Made by a program: the position numbers and the translations under genes
Shown here: one piece after another, positions 20,364-29,781 of the stretch
Position numbering within the stretch: the stretch's first letter is position 1
Layout of the letters: each line of letters starts with the position of its first letter
Notes under the pieces: generated by a model
The model's database searches: none
Seen by the model: the letters and a program-made list of their open reading frames with translations, nothing else
Told to the model about the DNA's origin: nothing
Assembly (NCBI GenBank): GCA_028277945.1
Contig: JANQFH010000049.1
Coordinates: 62,001-126,000, forward strand
Direction of reading: 5' to 3'
Source: Oligoflexia bacterium
GTDB lineage: Bacteria; Bdellovibrionota_G; JANQFH01
DNA: 64,000 nucleotides

Positions 20364-21100
20364 GGTGTCAGATGTAGGTGAAGGATATAATGCGACGCCT
20401 GTAGTCGAAAACCCAGCTTTTCGTACAGACCGATAGAGGCGATATTGCACACCTGTGTGCCCGCCTGGATATGTGCAAATTCCTTATGCATACTCTCTGC
20501 GGCCTGAATCATCATCGAGCCAACACCCTTTTTGTAGTGGTTTGGCGCTACCGCAATAAGATCAATAACCAAGATGCCCTTTCCAGCATCTAAAAGCAAT
20601 AGGAAGCCAGCTGGCGCACCGTTATCCACGGCCACCAACATATCATCACCTCTATTACCACGAAAGTAGTTGCGCACCCATGTTGCTTTGATGTGATCTG
20701 CCACGCTGTCTTCAATGCTTGGATCCAGATGGAACCTAGAAGAAGAAAAGCTCGCTGCAGCAATTGTCGCCACAGCTTCTTCATCCTCTGGCTTTACCCG
20801 GCGTACCCTTGGTGGTGCAGCATCTGCGGCCTGGCTGATGGCCTTGGTAAACACCAATTGCGTGTCGATAAGACGAAATCCTGTTGCCTGCAGGCTCTTT
20901 GTCGTAGTGACATCACTGGTAGGCACCTTGGTAAAAAGAAAGACCCGTTCCAATTCAAACAGGCCAGCAAGGTCCTGCTCCGACATGGAGGGAAACCTAT
21001 GCAAGAACCTCTTGGCTGCAACCGAGAAGCACTTCATCTGCATGGTCTCGCTCAACCAGGGATCAGCAGTAAAAACTTCCGGGTCATAGGGTTGCTGCAT
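20360..21100 (-). CDS. GNAT-family N-acetyltransferase
   Basis: IAVAPNHYKKGVGSMMIQAAES; ASIGLYEKLGFR. Confidence 0.88.
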   Translation of the reverse strand: MQQPYDPEVFTADPWLSETMQMKCFSVAAKRFLHRFPSMSEQDLAGLFELERVFLFTKVPTSDVTTTKSLQATGFRLIDTQLVFTKAISQAADAAPPRVRRVKPEDEEAVATIAAASFSSSRFHLDPSIEDSVADHIKATWVRNYFRGNRGDDMLVAVDNGAPAGFLLLLDAGKGILVIDLIAVAPNHYKKGVGSMMIQAAESMHKEFAHIQAGTQVCNIASIGLYEKLGFRLQASHYILHLHLTP

Positions 21101-22145
21101 AGTGACCCTGAATACTAGGTAAATCTTGGCTGTGACTCTTATACCAGTTGAGGTACTTTACACAGCCTTCTTCCAAAGGGTATTTTGGACTGTATCCAAG
21201 CAAACTCTTGGCTTTGTCTACAGACAAGGTGCCTCGCTTTGGGGTTAACTTGTCACGAGCTTTAAACTTGACTTTGATATCCGGAAAGTTCGCAGAGACA
21301 ATGTCTGCCAACTGTTTGATAGTACGGGAACCACCAAAGGTTAGATTGAATGTTTCATTAATGGCGTTGTCATTACTCACAACCTTGACTATGCCTTGAA
21401 CCAGATCATCAATGTAGGTAAAGTCCAGAGCATCCGAGCCATCCCCATTGACGACGATCTCATCTCCCCTAATGGCATTTTCAACAAAGATTTGGGCGAC
21501 ACGACGGCTGACACATCTTTCACCGTAAAGTGCCGACGGTCGAATGATAGTGTAAGGAAGATCAAACGTCTGGTTGTAGGCAATCACCAGCTTTTCACCG
21601 CTAAATTTTAAGGCCCCATAAATGCCGAGGGGATTACATACGGTTTCCTCAGTCACTGTGTCTGAACCAAATGTGCCGTAGACCATGCTGGAAGAAAAAT
21701 AGACAAATTGATCGATCTGTTGTCCACGACTAAAATCAAGAACATTCTCAAGTGTCCGTAGGCTATGATCAAATGTGTGGTAGGGATCCTTATTCGACTT
21801 TCCAGCGTGGGCAATGGCTGCTAGATGAATGACAACGCTCGGATCAATAGCCTCGAGCAGATGGGCCACACGATGGTAGTCACGGGCATCTTGTACATGC
21901 AGAGGAATGCTTGCGTCTCTTAATAGCCGCAGGCGTTCATTGAGAAAGTGGCAGTATAAGGCGTTGTAAGGTTGGTTGGTCGACATGGAGGTAAACTCCA
22001 GTAGGTTGTTAACCTCCAGACCATCAATGATTTCGACATGAGCCCCTTGCTTTGCCAACGCCAAGGCCAGGTGATGGCCAATAAAGCCCGCACCACCAAT
22101 CAGAGCAATTTTGCGATCTTTTAGCGATCTAGATGCCATGGTCAC
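21084..22145 (-). CDS. NAD-dependent epimerase/dehydratase (extended SDR)
   Basis: IALIGGAGFIGHHLALAL; YFSSSMVYG; YGALKFSGE; YGERC. Confidence 0.92.
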   Translation of the reverse strand: MTMASRSLKDRKIALIGGAGFIGHHLALALAKQGAHVEIIDGLEVNNLLEFTSMSTNQPYNALYCHFLNERLRLLRDASIPLHVQDARDYHRVAHLLEAIDPSVVIHLAAIAHAGKSNKDPYHTFDHSLRTLENVLDFSRGQQIDQFVYFSSSMVYGTFGSDTVTEETVCNPLGIYGALKFSGEKLVIAYNQTFDLPYTIIRPSALYGERCVSRRVAQIFVENAIRGDEIVVNGDGSDALDFTYIDDLVQGIVKVVSNDNAINETFNLTFGGSRTIKQLADIVSANFPDIKVKFKARDKLTPKRGTLSVDKAKSLLGYSPKYPLEEGCVKYLNWYKSHSQDLPSIQGHYAATL

Positions 22146-23311
22146 TCCTTATCACTTCTGACGACGTCAATCGCCTGTCTAAACGTAGTTACTATCCACT
22201 CAATGTCATCGTCCTGCAAGTGTGGGCCCACCGGCAAGGCTATCGAGCCGTCGCTTATGGATTCTGCCACCGGATACATCCCTCTGACATAACCGTATTT
22301 TTCGCGGTAATAGGAGAGGCGAGGGACTGGATGTGGATAGTGCACGGTTGTGCCAACGCCGCGGGTTTTAAGATAGGAGACAATTTCGTACCGCTTTTTA
22401 CGCAATGTCTCGTCAAGCACAACCTGAAAACAGTAGTTACTGCTGACATGATCCTCATTGGGTGGTGCGAAGTATGAAATGCCCTCGATGCCATCTAGCT
22501 CTTCACGCAACATGCGAGCATGTCGTTCACGACTCTTCAGAAAATCACTGAGACGTTTTATCTGCTCAATACCAATGGCAGATTGAATCTCATTAAGTCG
22601 ATAGTTAAAACCCAGCATGTTGACATCATAAACACCAGGTACAGCACGTTCTGTCGGTGTACGGTCTACACCAAACGCCTTCTGTCGTTTAATCCGTTCT
22701 TTAACCTGTGGGTGCTTGGTAAGCAACATACCCCCCTCTGCAGTCGTCATGTGTTTTACTGGATAAAAGGAAAAACAGCCTGTATCACCGTGTAGTCCAA
22801 CGTGGACTCCTTTAAAATAGCTGCCAACCGCGAGAGCACAGTCTTCAACCACAAAGAGATCGTGGTTCTTGGCAATGGCACCAAGCCGTTCCATGTCGAC
22901 CGGGATACCAAGAAAGTGAACAAGCGAAATTGCCCGAGTCTTATCGGTTATCTTGTCTTCGATCTGGGTCAGGTCGATATTGCCTGTCTGCGGCTCAGCG
23001 TCGACAAAAACAGGCGTGGCGCCAGTGAGTTCGACGGCATGTACGGTTGCCGTGTGAGTTTGAGCAGGCACAATGACTTCGTCTCCCGGACCTATGCCTA
23101 GATAGAAGTAGGACAAATGTAGTGCCGCTGTACATGATGAAAGTGACACCGCGTGCGATGCACCCGTCCATTTGGCGAAAGCCTCTTCAAACTCAGTCGC
23201 CTTAGGACCATGCACTAGTATAGGGCCTGCTAAGACTTCGAGCACTGCCTGGACTTCTGCATCGCCCAACATGGGACGCCCAAAAGGAATCTGTCTCGTA
23301 GATTCTGTCAT
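22142..23311 (-). CDS. DegT/DnrJ/EryC1/StrS-family sugar aminotransferase
   Basis: IPFGRPMLGDAEVQAVLEVLAGPILVHGPKATEFEEAFAKWTGA (internal start); CFSFYPVKHMTTAEGGML PLP-Lys region; GFNYRLNEIQSAIG. Confidence 0.93.
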   Translation of the reverse strand: MTESTRQIPFGRPMLGDAEVQAVLEVLAGPILVHGPKATEFEEAFAKWTGASHAVSLSSCTAALHLSYFYLGIGPGDEVIVPAQTHTATVHAVELTGATPVFVDAEPQTGNIDLTQIEDKITDKTRAISLVHFLGIPVDMERLGAIAKNHDLFVVEDCALAVGSYFKGVHVGLHGDTGCFSFYPVKHMTTAEGGMLLTKHPQVKERIKRQKAFGVDRTPTERAVPGVYDVNMLGFNYRLNEIQSAIGIEQIKRLSDFLKSRERHARMLREELDGIEGISYFAPPNEDHVSSNYCFQVVLDETLRKKRYEIVSYLKTRGVGTTVHYPHPVPRLSYYREKYGYVRGMYPVAESISDGSIALPVGPHLQDDDIEWIVTTFRQAIDVVRSDKE

Positions 23312-24321
23312 GAACAACCTCCGAAATACTGCACTGGAACAAAGCCTTGACACTGAACAGCTTTCTCGATCGCAAAACAAATAGCCATAACATCGAAAAT
23401 ATCTCTTGCACTGACCTCTGTTTTTCCGTCTTTGACAATAGCCTCAACAAAATCGTACAACAGATCGCCCTTAGCTGGCTTTTTATCAAATCCTGAAAGC
23501 ATCTCAGTAGCGACATGGGGATCTCGGCTCTTATAGAGTTTCAGTGCCTCAGGTTCGTTGACAACCGTCGCCTCGGTGCCGTAAAAGGTGCAACGATGAA
23601 AGTGAGGGTAAACACAGCCAAAGTTAACCGCCATCTTGCCTACCATACCGCTTTGAAATCTCATTAGACATACCACGAGATCATTGAACTTGAATTGCGA
23701 CTCCCTTGACGCAATCCTATTGCCACAGGCAGCAACCTCAACAACGCGATCATTCGTTAGCCAGGTAAACAGATCGACGATGTGCACACCGCCACCGTAG
23801 ACAACCGAATAGAAATCAAGTTTGCCGCGCCAACCATCAGTAATCTTTTCCAGACGGCCATAGTTGTAATCGCCTTCAATAAGGAAGAGCTCCCCAAGTG
23901 AGCCAGCACGTATCATCTCTCGTAAACGAATGAATTTGGGATAGTGCCGCAGAATTAGGTTGGACGATAGTTTCAGACGAGAGTGACGTTGGTGCAACTC
24001 GGCAATGTGTTTGGCATGATCTTCTCGTTGACAAAGGGGTTTTTCAACAAAAACATGTTTGCCTTGCTGCATTGCCTTGACCACCTGTTCGTAGTGATCG
24101 TCGTCATAGGATGCAATGGCCACTGCATCGATGTTTGGATCTTCAAGAAGCGTTTTGGCTGACTCGTAAATCGCCATCTGTGGATACTGGCTCTTTGCCT
24201 GTTGCCGCTTTTGCGGCAGTCGATCACAAAGTGCTACAACTTCACACTGTGGATGGGACTGAAACCCACGAATATGCGCCTCACCCACTCCAAGACCAAT
24301 GATACCAGCGCGCAAACTCAT
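23308..24321 (-). CDS. Gfo/Idh/MocA-family oxidoreductase
   Basis: AGIIGLGVGEAHIRGF; VFVEKPLCQ; GGGVHIVDLFTWL. Confidence 0.92.
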   Translation of the reverse strand: MSLRAGIIGLGVGEAHIRGFQSHPQCEVVALCDRLPQKRQQAKSQYPQMAIYESAKTLLEDPNIDAVAIASYDDDHYEQVVKAMQQGKHVFVEKPLCQREDHAKHIAELHQRHSRLKLSSNLILRHYPKFIRLREMIRAGSLGELFLIEGDYNYGRLEKITDGWRGKLDFYSVVYGGGVHIVDLFTWLTNDRVVEVAACGNRIASRESQFKFNDLVVCLMRFQSGMVGKMAVNFGCVYPHFHRCTFYGTEATVVNEPEALKLYKSRDPHVATEMLSGFDKKPAKGDLLYDFVEAIVKDGKTEVSARDIFDVMAICFAIEKAVQCQGFVPVQYFGGCS

Positions 24322-25025
24322 AAAAAGGCCCTCGGATTTTGCGATAGACGTCGACGCAGGGTCGCAAACTCCAACCAGGAATCTTCGAGCTGACGCTCCA
24401 TATGCTGTTGCATGATGGTCTCGATGGCGACAAGATCCGCCGGTGTGTCTACTGCCAGGCTAATATCTGCATAGCTCGGATCGGGCGATTCAAAGCAGCA
24501 GAGTTTGAAGGCCGTGGCGTGCTGGTAAAAGTAACGTGTCACGTGTTCCTGATCTCTGACGTCCTGCATATTGCCAACATGCTCCAAAAAGCAAGAAGAT
24601 CTAATCATTTCAACACTTTGACCTCTAGGAAAGGTCCGTGGTCTAACATTTGTAATAAGGTCATAGTCCTGTTGGCGATAGAGTGCAATAGCGCGATCAA
24701 CCAGCTCCACGTCCAAGAGCGGACTGTCGCCAGAGAGACGCACAAAGGCTTCGGCTGGATAGGTCTTGAGACAACTGGCAAAGCGCTCAGCTACATGACC
24801 AAGAGGACCACGATGGCAGAGAATACTGTTAGTCGCACAGAACTGCACAATGGGTATGTCACTGTCATCTGCGGAAGTCGCAACGACTATGTCACAACCG
24901 TGGTGGTTACGGCTAATTCGCTCTAGCAAATGCGCAAGTAAAGGCTTACCACATAAGGGTGCCAAGACTTTCCCAGGAAACCTCGTCGAGTTCATACGTG
25001 CCTGAATAATAATGAGGTAGTTCAT
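24318..25025 (-). CDS. SpsF/cytidylyltransferase-family glycan protein
   Basis: IIIQARMNSTRFPGKVLAPLCGKPLLAHLLERI; VRLSGDSPLLD. Confidence 0.9.
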   Translation of the reverse strand: MNYLIIIQARMNSTRFPGKVLAPLCGKPLLAHLLERISRNHHGCDIVVATSADDSDIPIVQFCATNSILCHRGPLGHVAERFASCLKTYPAEAFVRLSGDSPLLDVELVDRAIALYRQQDYDLITNVRPRTFPRGQSVEMIRSSCFLEHVGNMQDVRDQEHVTRYFYQHATAFKLCCFESPDPSYADISLAVDTPADLVAIETIMQQHMERQLEDSWLEFATLRRRLSQNPRAFL

Positions 25026-26371
25026 GGAACCTGCGAAGATGGAGATTGGGTTAGCTCATGCCAAAATGACCGCAGCTCTTTCTCAACACATGGGGAGCAC
25101 TGCCGTAACTCGAGGTTTTGCGCCAAAAACTCTGGAACGTCATAACTGACTAGTGATGAGCTCACCTCAGGAAGTGAGCGGACAACGTCCAAACACTGTG
25201 GGTAAAGCGCTTCACCAGAATACGCAGACAACGACTTTACTCTTGCAAAAGGATGCACAGGCCACTTCTTTGTAGCCAACAGGAGTTCAAATAGTTGCGT
25301 CAGCGAGGTGAGACTACGTGGCAGTGAAACCGGCAAGCACTCCACCTCAGCTGTCAACGCGTTGTTTGTCTGCTTGATGACATCGATAAGGTTGCCAAGT
25401 TCTAACAGGCGCCCCTCATAAACGGAGGCACTCGTTAACACGTTAATGCCTGCTTGGCGCGCAAACTCGAGTGTCGACACTGCCTTATCTTGAAGGCGTT
25501 GATTCTGCTTGGTCAGTACCGCCGGCATGCCAACGCTAAGGGGCACTTCCAAAAACTTGAAGTGATGGTCTGCCGTAACCTGCTTGGCAATGCCTAAAAT
25601 TCTCTTGAGATCAAGGTAAACTGGCGATGTTGTATCAACACGGAACCCTTTCCAAGATGCCATACCATACGCTCGAATACTACCCTGCTCTACCTCTCGT
25701 TCTAGAAGCTCGAAGATCTCAAAAAGTTTTTTATAGAAATCGTCTTGAGAGTAACTATAGAGAGCCGTCTCTGGGTTGTGCAGCAAGTAACAGTCGATGG
25801 TTGCCAGCCCAAGATGAGTCCTGCTTCTGACAAGCTCTCGTTCAAGAAAGACCGGCTCAATACAGTGGCTCCAATCTGTGATAACACGGGAATCTACATG
25901 CAACGGGCTAACTACTTCGGCCTCGACAAAACCTCTTTTGTCTACGCCATCCGGAATCGCGATTAACCCGCCCTTGGTACTCACAAAAAATTCACGCCGC
26001 TGAACCTCACTCCTCTTGATGAGGTCGCGAAAAACTCGTCCCAAGGTCTTTTCACTGCGCGTTGCCCGATATTTAATGGCTGAATCGATGACATTGAGTC
26101 CGCCCGACAAGGCCAGCCTGAGGGACTGAGAGTATGCGGCATCAGTCGCATCATCGGCTTTGCCCTTATAGGTACCAAGCCCAATAGAGGAGAGCAAAAG
26201 GCCGTCGGTAGTCTTATGATAAAAGTCGCCCCGAGCCAGATTGGCATGCGCCTCGACATAGCTGCGTGTCCCCTCTGGCGTGGCAAAACCCTCGATGCAC
26301 TCAGCTTGCTGGCGGCTGCCCAGGTTTTGTCGGTCTACTATGGTTTGCGGTCGATCCATGCTTGCATCCAT
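25022..26371 (-). CDS. Aldo/keto reductase
   Basis: LSSIGLGTYKG; NVIDSAIKYR; IDCYLLHNPE; C-terminal extension. Confidence 0.85.
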   Translation of the reverse strand: MDASMDRPQTIVDRQNLGSRQQAECIEGFATPEGTRSYVEAHANLARGDFYHKTTDGLLLSSIGLGTYKGKADDATDAAYSQSLRLALSGGLNVIDSAIKYRATRSEKTLGRVFRDLIKRSEVQRREFFVSTKGGLIAIPDGVDKRGFVEAEVVSPLHVDSRVITDWSHCIEPVFLERELVRSRTHLGLATIDCYLLHNPETALYSYSQDDFYKKLFEIFELLEREVEQGSIRAYGMASWKGFRVDTTSPVYLDLKRILGIAKQVTADHHFKFLEVPLSVGMPAVLTKQNQRLQDKAVSTLEFARQAGINVLTSASVYEGRLLELGNLIDVIKQTNNALTAEVECLPVSLPRSLTSLTQLFELLLATKKWPVHPFARVKSLSAYSGEALYPQCLDVVRSLPEVSSSLVSYDVPEFLAQNLELRQCSPCVEKELRSFWHELTQSPSSQVP

Positions 26372-28188
26372 AACTCTAGATTAAGCGCTTGCCAAATAAG
26401 CATCATGTGGTTGGCCTCACCCTGCATATGCTGCGCAAGCAAACCATCAAATGTAGGTAGATCGTAAATTCCCCGCCCCCTAAAACTCGCCGCTCGGAAG
26501 GTATCCATGACAAAGTCATTGAGCACTCCACGTACCCACAGATCAAATGGGGCGTTGAAGCCGCTCTTGTCGACACGATCGAGGATCTCTCGAGCACATA
26601 TGCCATCAAGTGAGCGGCGGGCAAGGACTTTGTTGACTCCGTCCTTGATTTTGTCTTGTGACGGGATAGTCCAGCCAAATTCTACGACATCCTTACAAAA
26701 AAACGGAGAAATCATCTCTGTGCCCCAACGCCAATCAATAAGATCCTCCGCCTCCGCTCCCGGAGCCACGGCATCGTAAAAATATTCCTGCATAACATAG
26801 GTACGAGCGAACTCGCCGTACGATCGCACCATCGTTGGCATAAAGTTCCCAACTTCCTCTCTGAATTCTGGTGACAACAGCGGATCGGCAAGAAACATGG
26901 GCACGGCACGCAGATGGCCGGGCTTAGAGAGGTCAAGATAACGATCAAAAAACGCCTCTGCTGTCTCTGGGCTCTTGGGGAATTGCTTGGTGCCGTGATG
27001 TCTTATCCAACACTGCAACTCCTTTTCATAAAGATCGGTATCGCTAACCTTGAGGTCAGCAAGATAATAATAGAAATTGGTGTAGTTGCCTGCTTGGATG
27101 TAGTCACCGCCAGCACCCGTAAGCAGGCGCTGAAAACCACGCTTGGCAGCCTCGCGGTAGAGATAGTCATAGCCATAGATGCTAATAGTGGCAAGTGGTA
27201 CATCAAAACACTCATACATGTGCATGAGATCACGCAACAAGACCTTGGCGTCTAGATTAACAGCATGCCAGTTGCGTACATGGTCGCGTACTGAACATTT
27301 AATCAGATAAGTCTCATCGAAATCTGTCTCTTCTGCATAAGTCATGGAAATAGCATCAATCCGCCCAGACAGGTGCTGGTGCACCAAGCCACATATCGTC
27401 CCCGAATCAATGCCGCCACTAAGCGCAATACCAAGCCCAGCCACCGGCCTCTCTTGCAAGTAGTTACGGATCATACGCTGCAGATGCTCTCGATAAAGCT
27501 GTTCCATAGACTCTGCATCTATCTGCAAAAATGGCGTGCTGGCATCAAGGTCCCAGTACCGTTCCTCTTTGGCACCAGAGCTATCCTTTATATACAGACT
27601 TGCCGGCGTGAGCAGTTTAACCTCTGCAAAAAAGCTCGGGCTTCTACCGTAGGTTGTACGGTAGTGGCAAGCGGCATACTTGGCAATCGTGCTGGTGTTC
27701 GCCTGCCGCGGCAATAGACCAGAACGCATCAGTGCACCGGCATTGGAACCCGCAAGCAGGAAATCTCCAGAGTCCGCGTAGTAGAATGGTTTCAGCCCTA
27801 GACGGTCTCGGAGCAACACAACCTTATTATCTCGCTCGTCGAGAATGATCGCCGTCCAGCCACCATCTACCCTGTCGGCCATAGCCTTGGCACCTAGCTG
27901 AAGGTAGAGCCCCCCCAGCTCTCGTGCCGACAGTAGATGAGCACCCACCTGGGGCGACCCGTCTACAGCGACAACCACACCAGAAGTTGGATCGCGCCAG
28001 AGTCTATCTGGCTCATCTTCTTTCTCTAGCAGATACAGTTTGGCGTTTTCTCCCAGTGCAGAAACCAAAGTTTCACGCAACCTGCTATGGGCTGCTTTCT
28101 TAAGATAGCAGCAGGCATCCCCTATGCTTTCGGCCCAATCACTGGCCGTCTGTGGACGAGCTGCATAGATGCAGAAGATACGTGCCAT
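26338..28188 (-). CDS. Asparagine synthetase-like protein lacking the N-terminal catalytic Cys
   Basis: Begins MARIFCIYAARP instead of MCGI; retains RDRLGLKPFYY and PP-loop GIALSGGIDSGTI; GFNAPFDLWVRG end. Confidence 0.88.
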   Translation of the reverse strand: MARIFCIYAARPQTASDWAESIGDACCYLKKAAHSRLRETLVSALGENAKLYLLEKEDEPDRLWRDPTSGVVVAVDGSPQVGAHLLSARELGGLYLQLGAKAMADRVDGGWTAIILDERDNKVVLLRDRLGLKPFYYADSGDFLLAGSNAGALMRSGLLPRQANTSTIAKYAACHYRTTYGRSPSFFAEVKLLTPASLYIKDSSGAKEERYWDLDASTPFLQIDAESMEQLYREHLQRMIRNYLQERPVAGLGIALSGGIDSGTICGLVHQHLSGRIDAISMTYAEETDFDETYLIKCSVRDHVRNWHAVNLDAKVLLRDLMHMYECFDVPLATISIYGYDYLYREAAKRGFQRLLTGAGGDYIQAGNYTNFYYYLADLKVSDTDLYEKELQCWIRHHGTKQFPKSPETAEAFFDRYLDLSKPGHLRAVPMFLADPLLSPEFREEVGNFMPTMVRSYGEFARTYVMQEYFYDAVAPGAEAEDLIDWRWGTEMISPFFCKDVVEFGWTIPSQDKIKDGVNKVLARRSLDGICAREILDRVDKSGFNAPFDLWVRGVLNDFVMDTFRAASFRGRGIYDLPTFDGLLAQHMQGEANHMMLIWQALNLELWMQAWIDRKP

Positions 28189-29222
28189 TACACCGCAACT
28201 CCTCTGGCGCGAAGGTCTTGCAATAGCTGGTCTTCTATCTGTTGCGATCGCAAAGAGACAGCCTGATCTTCCGCAAATGCTGAACAGAGGCGATGGAATG
28301 CACTAGACCACGCTTTGCGTTCTGTAGAAGACATCGGACGAGGTCCGGGCGCGTCGCCCATTACTAGTGGCTCATAGTCTATGCTCGGCCCGTTCTGATC
28401 AAAATCTAGACGCACTTGCAAACTGATTTTAGGTAGGTCACGGCCTGTGTTGAGTGAAAACCTTGCTGCATGTGCCACCGGGGCAAAAAACTCGCGCCAC
28501 ACTTGTTCGCTGTGATGATCAAAAATGGCGTCGCCAATGCTGTAGAAGATATGTTTTCCTTTGTAGATCTCCATAGGCTGGACACAGTGCGGGTTGCTGC
28601 CGACAACAAGGTCTGCACCTAAGTCAATCATCTGCCGATAAGCCCGACAATCTCGTGGCAATGGAAACTGATACAGTTCAATGCCTGAATGCGGCATGGC
28701 AACGAGAAAATCAACCTGTGGACGCAATTTGCATATAGCTTCGCTAACGGTATTGTCATAGAGATAGGCGACACCGGCAGCGCTCTCTGTTGCTGGTGGT
28801 GTAAAGCTAAACCCCAGAAAGCCTACTCTGCGACCACCAGCATTGAGGATAGCTCCCGTCATGGCCGCTAGACGATTCCGTCCGGCTCCAGCATGAAGAA
28901 TACCAGCCTGGTCGAGCGCCTGCTCTGTCTCCACAAAGCCCTCAACCCCGCAATCAAAAGTGTGGTTGTTTGCCAGGCTTAGAAAGGAAAAACCCACTTT
29001 ATGAAGCTCCTCCGCTAAAGCAGGCTCGGCGTAGAAAACTGGGTTGGTACCCGCTGATTCAGCTAAATGGGGTCGACAGAGAGGGGATTCAAGATTAGCT
29101 ACCACATGATGGCCATCGACAAGATGGCGAATGGGCTCAAACATACGCCACAAACCGACCCGTTGTACGACGGGTGTCACAAGTCGACCCAGCATAATGT
29201 CGCCCAAAAAAACAATGCTCAT
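28188..29222 (-). CDS. CapA/PgsA-like metallophosphatase-fold protein
   Basis: MSIVFLGDIMLGRLV (preferred internal start); NLESPLC; FLSLANNHTFDCG; DLVVGSNPHCVQPMEIYKGKHIFYSIGD. Confidence 0.9.
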   Translation of the reverse strand: MSIVFLGDIMLGRLVTPVVQRVGLWRMFEPIRHLVDGHHVVANLESPLCRPHLAESAGTNPVFYAEPALAEELHKVGFSFLSLANNHTFDCGVEGFVETEQALDQAGILHAGAGRNRLAAMTGAILNAGGRRVGFLGFSFTPPATESAAGVAYLYDNTVSEAICKLRPQVDFLVAMPHSGIELYQFPLPRDCRAYRQMIDLGADLVVGSNPHCVQPMEIYKGKHIFYSIGDAIFDHHSEQVWREFFAPVAHAARFSLNTGRDLPKISLQVRLDFDQNGPSIDYEPLVMGDAPGPRPMSSTERKAWSSAFHRLCSAFAEDQAVSLRSQQIEDQLLQDLRARGVAV

Positions 29223-29235
29223 AGACTGTCCGAGT

Positions 29236-29682
29236 TTAGGTTGAAAGTTTTTCAATCTGAGATTTTTCCACGTCTCCCCCATCAAGCCAGACCACAATCT
29301 CTTGTTCTTCCTGACGCAGATACTCAAAAAAGGCCGCCTCTTTACCGGTGTCAACGAGTAATAAGTAGAGTTTGCCGTGTTTATTTCTTACTAGTGCAGA
29401 ACGAAAGCCGTGCGCTCTAAGTCGACCATTCAATGAGGGAGTTGCGTAGAATCCCCAAGCCTTTCTAACAACATCGTACTCACCGCCAGATTCTGTGACA
29501 AAAGTTACCTGCTCATCTGATTCAAGCGCAATATTTGCACAGTGGCGAATTTCAATTTTGCCCTGTTTGCCAACCTTAAACGTGCGCGGGGGTTCTATAG
29601 GGTCCAATTGCATGCTAGCCTCATCTCTATCGACCGTACATTGCAGGGCAGCTCTTATAGCACATCTGCGGCATGACGACAA
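29236..29682 (-). CDS. Conserved-looking hypothetical protein of the polysaccharide operon
   Basis: 148 aa ORF directly upstream of capA-like gene, same strand; no assigned domain. Confidence 0.6.
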   Translation of the reverse strand: MSSCRRCAIRAALQCTVDRDEASMQLDPIEPPRTFKVGKQGKIEIRHCANIALESDEQVTFVTESGGEYDVVRKAWGFYATPSLNGRLRAHGFRSALVRNKHGKLYLLLVDTGKEAAFFEYLRQEEQEIVVWLDGGDVEKSQIEKLST

Positions 29683-29781
29683 ACGCGCTTACCCTTGCCA
29701 CCTGCCGTATAACGCTCTGACATCATGAGAAAATTGGCCCTTGCCGCCATGCAGAGAGTGCGCCAACCTTGAACCTGACTA

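Noticed and set aside
20364-20450. Upstream start of the NeuB-family ORF (MQYRLYRSVRKAG...)
   Set aside because: The extension overlaps the acetyltransferase gene and is unlike NeuB; internal ATG at 20363 gives the normal N-terminus.
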